A program made the position numbers and the translations under genes. From Pasteurella dagmatis (lineage in GTDB: Bacteria > Pseudomonadota > Gammaproteobacteria > Enterobacterales > Pasteurellaceae): DNA of 64,000 bases. Shown here in pieces: positions 57,727-64,000 of the stretch. The stretch covers positions 1,533,501 through 1,597,500 of the forward strand of contig NZ_LT906448.1 of assembly GCF_900186835.1 (NCBI RefSeq). The letters run 5' to 3'. The notes beneath the pieces were generated by a model that saw nothing but the letters and a program-made list of their open reading frames with translations, did no database searches and was not told where the DNA came from. Numbering within the stretch: position 1 is the first letter of the stretch; every line of letters starts with the position of its first letter.

Positions 57727-58362
57727 ATGAAAACAGGCAAATTTATTGTGCTTGAAGGAATTGAAGGTGCAGGCAAAACCACTGCTCGTGACAGCATTGT
57801 ACGTGCTTTAAACGCATATGGCATTCAAGATATTGTGTTTACTCGTGAGCCCGGTGGCACGCCATTGGCTGAAAAATTACGCCACCTAATAAAACACGAA
57901 ACAGAAGAGCCCGTTACAGACAAAGCAGAATTGTTAATGCTTTATGCGGCACGTATTCAACTCGTCGAAAATGTCATTAAACCAGCACTTGCCGAAGGAA
58001 AATGGGTAATTGGAGATCGCCACGATATGTCTTCACAAGCATACCAAGGTGGAGGACGTCAATTAGACAAAACCTTACTTTTAACACTGAAAGAAACAGT
58101 GCTTGGTGATTTCGAACCTGACTTAACGTTGTATTTAGATATTGATCCTGTATTGGGTTTAACTCGTGCACGTGGACGTGGAGCGTTGGATCGTATTGAA
58201 CAACAAAATATTGATTTTTTTCAGCGTACTCGTCAGCGTTATTTAGAATTAGTACAAGATAATCCTAAAGCTTGTTGTATTGATGCATCACACGAAATTG
58301 ATAAAGTAAGTGCTGACGTACAAAGTGCGGTCGAAAATTGGTTAATTTCACTTAAAGCATAA
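57727..58362 (+). CDS. tmk: Thymidylate kinase
   Basis: A 211-residue kinase converting dTMP to dTDP. The P-loop is GIEGAGKTT and the DR motif is [16 protein letters not shown]. The ATG at 57727, one base after the mltG stop, begins the conserved [11 protein letters not shown]; the frame is open upstream but inside mltG. An uptake signal is near the end (58323). Confidence 0.97.
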   Translation: MKTGKFIVLEGIEGAGKTTARDSIVRALNAYGIQDIVFTREPGGTPLAEKLRHLIKHETEEPVTDKAELLMLYAARIQLVENVIKPALAEGKWVIGDRHDMSSQAYQGGGRQLDKTLLLTLKETVLGDFEPDLTLYLDIDPVLGLTRARGRGALDRIEQQNIDFFQRTRQRYLELVQDNPKACCIDASHEIDKVSADVQSAVENWLISLKA

Positions 58363-58364
58363 GA

Positions 58365-59345
58365 ATGAATTTATATCCTTGGTTACAACCCTATTATCAA
58401 CAAAGTATCTCAGCATTTCAGCAAGGGCATGGGCATCACGCACTGCTGTTTAAAGCAGATCAGGGCTTAGGTACCGATCAACTGTTAGATGCATTAGGGC
58501 ACTGGTTAATGTGTCAAAATCCTCAAGATCAACAACCTTGTGGACAATGTCATCATTGCCATTTAACACAAGCCCATAATCATCCCGATATTTATCAATT
58601 AGCACCGATTGAAAATAAAGATATTGGCGTTGACCAAGTACGTGAAATCAATGAAAAAATTAACCAACACGCACAACAAGGTGGCAATAAAATTATTTAT
58701 GTGCGAGGCGTTGATCGTTTAACTGAGGCGGCAGCAAATGCAATGCTTAAAACCCTAGAAGAGCCTCGCCCCAATACCTATTTTTTATTGCAAACGGATA
58801 TATCATCGCCGGTAATGCCAACAATTTATAGTCGCTGCCAAGCGCAAACAATCAATCCACCAGCAATGGCAATAGCAAGTATTTGGCTGCAACAACAAAG
58901 TGCGGTCGAAATTTCAGAAATTCAGACCGCTCTTCGTATTAGTTATGGTCGCCCGTTAACTGCACTTTCTGTGTTAGAACAAGGTTTGCTAGAAAAACGT
59001 CGTGAGTTTTTACGCCAATTTTGGTTGTTCTATCGTAAATGCTCACCATTAGAATTAATGCCCCTTTTTGATAAGGCGATTGTCTTCCATCAGCTTGATT
59101 GGATTATTGCATTTCTTGCAGATGCCTTAAAAGCGAAATTACACATTCGTGAAAATTGGATTTGTGAAGATTTAGCTGCGGGCATTCAACAATTTAGCGC
59201 TCAGCAAAACGCACAAGGCTTGCTAAAAGCCACGCAAATTATGCAACAAGTGCGTGCTGATTTGCTGCAAATAAATGCCGTCAACCAAGAATTAATATTA
59301 TTAGACGGCTTAACTCGATTAATTACTGAAGTATTTGAAGGATAA
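58365..59345 (+). CDS. holB: DNA polymerase III delta-prime subunit
   Basis: Clamp-loader subunit (326 residues). The zinc module is in [16 protein letters not shown]. The P-loop position is degenerate (KADQGLGTD), as expected for delta-prime, which does not hydrolyse ATP. The SRC-type arginine motif is in IYSRCQ. It starts 2 bases after tmk. An uptake signal is at 58898. Confidence 0.95.
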   Translation: MNLYPWLQPYYQQSISAFQQGHGHHALLFKADQGLGTDQLLDALGHWLMCQNPQDQQPCGQCHHCHLTQAHNHPDIYQLAPIENKDIGVDQVREINEKINQHAQQGGNKIIYVRGVDRLTEAAANAMLKTLEEPRPNTYFLLQTDISSPVMPTIYSRCQAQTINPPAMAIASIWLQQQSAVEISEIQTALRISYGRPLTALSVLEQGLLEKRREFLRQFWLFYRKCSPLELMPLFDKAIVFHQLDWIIAFLADALKAKLHIRENWICEDLAAGIQQFSAQQNAQGLLKATQIMQQVRADLLQINAVNQELILLDGLTRLITEVFEG

Positions 59346-59347
59346 AA

Positions 59348-60130
59348 ATGTTTATTGTAGATTCACACTGCCATCTTGATGCACTTGATTATGAAAACTT
59401 ACACCAAAGTGTTGATGATGTGGTTAATAAAGCACTAGCACGTGATGTAAAACATATGCTGGCAGTCGGCGTAACATTAAGCCGTTTTGAAAAGATTTAC
59501 CCAACATTAGCGAAATTTGATAATGTCTCTTTAGCTTGTGGCGTACACCCATTGGATATTGAGGATGAGCCCTTTGATTATGAGCGTTTATCGAAATTAG
59601 CAAACAATCCAAAAGTAGTAGCAATTGGCGAAACCGGCTTAGATTATTATTACAGTGCGGATAATAAAACGCTACAACAAACCCTTTTTGCACAACAAAT
59701 TCAACTAGCAAATTCACTAAATAAACCAGTAATTGTGCATACACGCAGTGCACGAGAAGATACAATTCGTATTTTAGCTGAAAATCACGCAGAGAAGTGC
59801 GGTGGCGTTCTGCATTGTTTTACTGAAAACCTCGAAATGGCAAAACAAGGCTTGGATTTAGGCTTATACATTTCACTTTCAGGTATTATTACCTTTAAAA
59901 ATGCCGAAGAAATCCGAGAGGTAGCACGTCAAGTGCCACTTGATCGCTTATTAGTGGAAACTGACTCGCCTTATTTAGCGCCAGTGCCTTATCGTGGCAA
60001 ACAAAACCAACCGGCTTATGTCCGTGAAGTCTGTGAATACGTAGCAACGTTAAAAGGTGTATCTTTTGAAGAGTTTGCCCAAATAACCACACAAAACTTT
60101 GAACGTTTATTCAAAATTAATGTACAATAA
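59348..60130 (+). CDS. TatD family metal-dependent hydrolase (YcfH-like)
   Basis: A 260-residue TIM-barrel hydrolase. Metal ligands are in [34 protein letters not shown] and ETDSPYLAP. Family members act as DNases or on D-aminoacyl-tRNA-like substrates; the exact role of the YcfH branch is not settled. It is last in the mltG operon, 2 bases after holB. An uptake signal is at 59795. Confidence 0.93.
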   Translation: MFIVDSHCHLDALDYENLHQSVDDVVNKALARDVKHMLAVGVTLSRFEKIYPTLAKFDNVSLACGVHPLDIEDEPFDYERLSKLANNPKVVAIGETGLDYYYSADNKTLQQTLFAQQIQLANSLNKPVIVHTRSAREDTIRILAENHAEKCGGVLHCFTENLEMAKQGLDLGLYISLSGIITFKNAEEIREVARQVPLDRLLVETDSPYLAPVPYRGKQNQPAYVREVCEYVATLKGVSFEEFAQITTQNFERLFKINVQ

Positions 60131-60174
60131 TTAAACTACACTCTCTTGGATAACATTTGGCTAAAGGATATACA

Positions 60175-60699
60175 ATGCGAAAATTTTTTAAATTCTTTTT
60201 TCTTACGGTGATTTTTCTATTTCACGCGGTCTTATTCGCAACTGTGAATTTTGTGACTCCAAGTTATGAAGTAACGCGTGTTACTGGTGTTGAAGTAAAA
60301 CGTGTGGATAAAGACGGCCCTATTACCAAAGCTAACCCCGCGGATGGTCCAACACGTGATGTATATTTTATTAACACGCAAAATTCGGAAGGTAAGATTA
60401 TGGTGTATCGCAATGAAGATACCCGCTGGGGATTTCCGTTTTACTTTAAATTTGGTTCAGCAAATTTACACGCTGAGGCTGAAGCATTAATGCACGATCA
60501 TCCAAAAGTACAAATCAAATACTATGGTTGGCGTTTAGTAATGTTTGATGAATTCCGCAATGCAGTGAGTATTAAAGCAGCAGAAGAAAATGAATCAGCA
60601 GGCTATCCAATTCTGTCTTATGTACTTTATTTTATCTTATTGATTACCTTATTCTTTTCAATCCAGTTCGTACGTGGCTGGTTCGACAGCGAAAACTAA
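60175..60699 (+). CDS. DUF1523 family membrane protein
   Basis: A 174-residue protein with an N-terminal hydrophobic segment (MRKFFKFFFLTVIFLFHAVL), a periplasmic domain containing VKRVDKDGPI, DVYFINTQN and NEDTRWGFPFYFKFGSANL, and a second membrane segment near residues 145-165. The pattern is that of DUF1523; function is unknown. The ATG at 60175 is chosen because AAAGGA stands 6 bases upstream. Confidence 0.8.
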   Translation: MRKFFKFFFLTVIFLFHAVLFATVNFVTPSYEVTRVTGVEVKRVDKDGPITKANPADGPTRDVYFINTQNSEGKIMVYRNEDTRWGFPFYFKFGSANLHAEAEALMHDHPKVQIKYYGWRLVMFDEFRNAVSIKAAEENESAGYPILSYVLYFILLITLFFSIQFVRGWFDSEN

Positions 60700-60715
60700 C
60701 AACCTCCTATCTTTG

Positions 60716-60757
60716 TTGCGGTTTAATCAAAAATTAAACCGCACTTTCTTTTTCTTA
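60716..60757 (+). terminator. Uptake-signal terminator after the DUF1523 gene
   Basis: GCGGTTTAAT (60718-60727) pairs with ATTAAACCGC (60733-60742), followed by ACTTTCTTTTTC; the right arm forms an uptake signal (60738-60746). Confidence 0.85.
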
Positions 60758-60780
60758 TAGCAATCAACACGAGAGAATTT

Positions 60781-62088
60781 ATGAGTTTATTTGAGGCAAT
60801 TTTAAGTCTAGCAGTATTGATCATTATCAGTGCTGTGGTGTCAGCTGCCGAAATGTCTTTAGCAGGGGCTCGCAAGCTTAAATTACAAAGTTTAGTCAAC
60901 GAAGGGGATAAACGTGCTGAATTAGTTCTTAATTTACAAAGCAAGCCGGGGCGTTTTATTACTGTTGTTCAAATAGGGCTTAATATGGTAGCAATTCTTG
61001 GGGGGATTATTGGTGAAAGTGCAATACGCCCTTATTTATCTATTGCATTGACCAACCACATCAGCGCTGAATGGTTAGACAGTACTGCATCTTGGTTAGC
61101 TTTCGCCTTAGTGACTAGCTCATTTATTTTACTGGCTGATTTAGTACCAAAACGTTTAGCAATGATCAATCCAGAAAAAGTAGCATTAAGTACCGTACAC
61201 ATTATGTCATTCTGTATTTTTGTGCTGAAACCACTGGTACTGATTTTTGATTCTATTGCGAACGGATTTTTCAAACTATTCCATATTTCTACGGTACGTG
61301 AAGAAAATATGACGCCAGAAGATATTGTGGCCATCGTTGGTGCTGGTGCAGAGGCTGGTGTTGTAAAAGCACAGGAGCATTACTTAATTGAAAATATTTT
61401 CGATATGCAAGAAAGAACAGTCACATCAACAATGACTACTCGTGAAAATATTGTCTTTTTAGACCGCTCTTTTGATCGCCAAGCAGTCTTAGATACACTT
61501 ACCAAAAACTCACATTCTAAGTTACTCATTTGTGATAACGGCTTAGATCGCATTTTAGGTTATGTGGAATCGCATACTTTACTTACGATGTATTTACAAG
61601 TGGAAAAAGGTGTTTCACTCACAGACAGTAGACTATTGCGTAAAAGTTTATTTGTCCCAGATACGCTTTCTTTATTTGAAGTGTTAGAATTATTCAAATC
61701 CACAGGTGAAGATTTTGCTGTAATTGTCAATGAATATGCACTTGTCGTAGGCATTATCACCTTAAATGATGTAATGAGTATTGTAATGGGTGAGCTTGTA
61801 TCGAACGAAGAAGAACAAATTGTGCGTCGAGATGAAGACTCTTGGCTAATTGAAGGTGCGACACCATTAGAAGACGTGATGCGTGCATTAAATTTAAGTA
61901 GTTTTCCGGGAGAGGAAAATTATGAAACTATCAGTGGTTTTATGATGTATATGTTGCGTAAAATCCCGAAAAAAACCGATTTTGTTCTGTACGATAAATA
62001 CAAATTTGAAATTATTGATACCGAGCATTTCAAAATTGATCAATTATTGGTGTCTTTACGCAAAGATCTTGATCGCACATCTGGATAG
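60781..62088 (+). CDS. CNNM/CorC (hemolysin C-like) family membrane protein
   Basis: A 435-residue protein: CNNM (DUF21) membrane domain about residues 1-190, a CBS-domain pair about 205-325 (TTRENIVFLDRS; VGIITLNDVMSIV), and a CorC/HlyC domain from about 345 (DEDSWLIEGATPLEDVM). Family members are linked to magnesium efflux. It resembles H. influenzae HI0452. Despite the family name, haemolysin activity is unlikely. Confidence 0.88.
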   Translation: MSLFEAILSLAVLIIISAVVSAAEMSLAGARKLKLQSLVNEGDKRAELVLNLQSKPGRFITVVQIGLNMVAILGGIIGESAIRPYLSIALTNHISAEWLDSTASWLAFALVTSSFILLADLVPKRLAMINPEKVALSTVHIMSFCIFVLKPLVLIFDSIANGFFKLFHISTVREENMTPEDIVAIVGAGAEAGVVKAQEHYLIENIFDMQERTVTSTMTTRENIVFLDRSFDRQAVLDTLTKNSHSKLLICDNGLDRILGYVESHTLLTMYLQVEKGVSLTDSRLLRKSLFVPDTLSLFEVLELFKSTGEDFAVIVNEYALVVGIITLNDVMSIVMGELVSNEEEQIVRRDEDSWLIEGATPLEDVMRALNLSSFPGEENYETISGFMMYMLRKIPKKTDFVLYDKYKFEIIDTEHFKIDQLLVSLRKDLDRTSG

Positions 62089-62250
62089 TCTAAGAAGGAA
62101 TATCCCCTCTTTTAAATTAAAACTGCGCTTTCTATTTTCTCATCAATTAATATATAGCTAAATAGCTAAAAAATTAGACAATAAGGAAATTATTCTGTAA
62201 AAATACGGTCTAATTATTGTCAATTTTTCTATTAACTTATTGGACTAGCC

Positions 62251-64000
62251 ATGCATTCAAATGTATCAAAAAACAACCGCACATTGTTATTCCCTATTTT
62301 TTTCTTTGTCGCAGTTAACTTATTGGTATTTAGCTTATCTCGTTTAGGGCTCTCACTTTGGCAAGCAGAACGTATAAACGCCGTTGACGGCTGGGCTGAA
62401 TTATTCTTACAAGGGGTACGAATTGATATCGTATCCCTTTGTTATCTATTTGGTTTGCCAGCATTACTAACCGTATTGCTCTATCACCACAATCAATTAG
62501 GTTATATTTGGCAAAAAATTTTGAGAGTATGGCTGACAGCTGGTAGTGTATTTATTCTCTTTATGGAAATTTCTACCCCTGCATTTATTGAAACCTATGA
62601 TTTCCGCCCAAATCGCCTTTTTATTGAATATCTTATCTATCCAAAAGAAGTATTCACGATGTTATTTGAAGGGCATTTACTGTCAATGGTGACAAGCTTA
62701 GTCGTTACAATCCTTGCAACAATTTTCTACTGGAAATTAGCCGGATGGTCGGTCAGAAATTTATCCTCAATGAGCTGGAAATTTCGCCCCCTCGTTTCAA
62801 TTTTAGTTATTGCTATAGCTTTCATTGGGGCACGCTCAACTTTAGCTCATCGTGGTATCAACCCTGCGATGGTCGCTTTTTCCTCTGATGGTTTAGTAAA
62901 TTCACTTGTACTCAACTCCGGTTATTCAGTGATTTATGCTGCACAACAGTTTAAAGATGAAGACAATGCAGCTGCACTTTATGGAAAAATGTCCACAGAA
63001 GAAATTCTACAAATCGTGAAACAAGCACGTGGGCGCCCCAATAGTGATTATATTTCAGAAACTATTCCCACACTCACGAAAAACCAAGCCACTTATCAAG
63101 GCAAACCGAAAAATATTGTTATCGTATTAGAAGAAAGCCTTGGTGCACAATTTATTGGCTCATTAGGTGGTTTACCACTGTCACCTGAATTTGACAAACT
63201 GGCTCAAGAAGGTTGGTTATTTGAAAATCTGTATGCCACAGGTACACGTTCTGTGCGTGGTATCGAAGCGGTAACTGCTGGCTTCACACCAACACCGGCA
63301 CGCGCTGTTGTTAAACTCAGTAATAGCCAAAACGGTTTCTTCACAATTGCAGACTTGTTAAGCAAACAAGGTTATCACACATCTTTTATTTATGGTGGTG
63401 AGAAACATTTTGACAATATGGCAAGCTTCTTCTACGGCAATGGTTTCCAAGAAATTATTGATGAAAAAGATTATGTGAATCCGAAATTCCAAGCAACCTG
63501 GGGGATGAGTGATGAAGATCTTTTTGACAAAGCACACGAAACTTTCACGAAATTACACAAAGAAGGAAAACCATTCTTTAGCTTAGTATTCAGCTCAAGT
63601 AACCACGATCCATTTGAATTTCCAGACGGTAAAATCGAGTTATACGAGCAACCTAAACAAACCCGCAACAACGCAGCCAAATATGCTGATTACGCAATTG
63701 GTCACTTCTTTAAATTAGCGAAACAATCTGATTATTGGAAAGATACCGTATTCTTAGTCATAGCAGACCACGACTCACGTGTGTCTGGTGCAGCACTCGT
63801 ACCAATTAAACATTTCCATATTCCTGCATTATTATTAGGTGAACATATTGAGCCAAAACGTGACCCACGTTTAGTGAGCCAAATTGATATGCCAACTACG
63901 CTACTTTCCATTGCAGGCATTAGTGGTGAATACCCAATGATTGGTTATGACTTAACCCAACAAAACGATCCTAATCGTGCATTCATGCAATATGACCAAA
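62251..64000 (+). CDS. LTA synthase-like sulfatase-fold membrane enzyme, probable LOS phosphoethanolamine transferase (cut by window end)
   Basis: At least 583 residues, open to the window edge. About five membrane segments fill residues 10-220. The extracytoplasmic alkaline phosphatase-fold domain starts near 285 with IVIVLEESLGAQ; the nucleophile region is ATGTRSVRGIEA near 330 and the metal ligands are in VIADHDSR near 506, as in LtaS. Gram-negative relatives include the H. influenzae inner-core phosphoethanolamine transferase Lpt6; I infer a similar role from organism and family, not from direct evidence. GGAC precedes the ATG weakly. Confidence 0.75.
   Translation, partial: MHSNVSKNNRTLLFPIFFFVAVNLLVFSLSRLGLSLWQAERINAVDGWAELFLQGVRIDIVSLCYLFGLPALLTVLLYHHNQLGYIWQKILRVWLTAGSVFILFMEISTPAFIETYDFRPNRLFIEYLIYPKEVFTMLFEGHLLSMVTSLVVTILATIFYWKLAGWSVRNLSSMSWKFRPLVSILVIAIAFIGARSTLAHRGINPAMVAFSSDGLVNSLVLNSGYSVIYAAQQFKDEDNAAALYGKMSTEEILQIVKQARGRPNSDYISETIPTLTKNQATYQGKPKNIVIVLEESLGAQFIGSLGGLPLSPEFDKLAQEGWLFENLYATGTRSVRGIEAVTAGFTPTPARAVVKLSNSQNGFFTIADLLSKQGYHTSFIYGGEKHFDNMASFFYGNGFQEIIDEKDYVNPKFQATWGMSDEDLFDKAHETFTKLHKEGKPFFSLVFSSSNHDPFEFPDGKIELYEQPKQTRNNAAKYADYAIGHFFKLAKQSDYWKDTVFLVIADHDSRVSGAALVPIKHFHIPALLLGEHIEPKRDPRLVSQIDMPTTLLSIAGISGEYPMIGYDLTQQNDPNRAFMQYDQ

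Overview
The window is Gammaproteobacterial DNA from a member of the Pasteurellaceae, most likely a Haemophilus species. It is AT-rich, gene-dense, and carries 27 exact copies of the H. influenzae-type uptake signal AAGTGCGGT/ACCGCACTT, many at gene ends or inside terminators. The gene content also fits: KDO kinase beside opsX, a monofunctional-type waaA, lgtF, a comE1 gene with a CRP-S site, and Hia/Hsf-like adhesins.

Left part (1-21.7 kb): yajQ (cut by the window edge)-serB, smp/ytjB, rpsT, murJ, ribF-ileS-lspA-ispH, a competence-type comE1, cyaY-pldA-recQ opposite lptM-lysA, an ABC exporter, and a lipooligosaccharide inner-core group (opsX, kdkA, waaA-coaD, lgtF). These are housekeeping and envelope genes in short operons with clear terminators.

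Middle (22.1-42.4 kb): two tandem giant trimeric autotransporter adhesins, 2756 and 3803 residues. They share an ESPR signal region, a stalk of repeated modules, a YadA-type anchor and near-identical terminators, but their N-terminal heads are unrelated. They lie between lgtF and rdgB.

42.6-47.4 kb: rdgB, a Sel1-like secreted protein, a YbjQ protein, hemW, then rpiA-serA with a candidate PurR box upstream.

47.4-56.5 kb is a foreign insert. It is bounded by 25-bp inverted repeats (24/25 identical) flanked by an 8-bp direct repeat (GGTAATCC), and it separates serA from its own terminator. It has no Haemophilus-type uptake sequence, but carries Neisseria-type DUS 12-mers and two Actinobacillus-type (ACAAGCGGT) uptake signals. 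It encodes a type I restriction-modification system in the order hsdR-hsdS-prrC-hsdM. The hsdS gene is split by 21 copies of a TTGC/GCAA tetranucleotide encoding a Lys-Gln-Ala-Ser linker, so it should be phase-variable. As sequenced, only the first specificity domain is joined to the hsdS start. The embedded PrrC homologue keeps the R-x3-E-x31-H spacing of the tRNA anticodon nuclease. Broken genes fill both ends of the insert.

Right part (56.6-64 kb): mltG-tmk-holB-tatD, a DUF1523 protein, a CNNM/CorC protein, and a sulfatase-fold LTA-synthase-like membrane enzyme cut by the window end. No rRNA, tRNA or CRISPR array was recognised.
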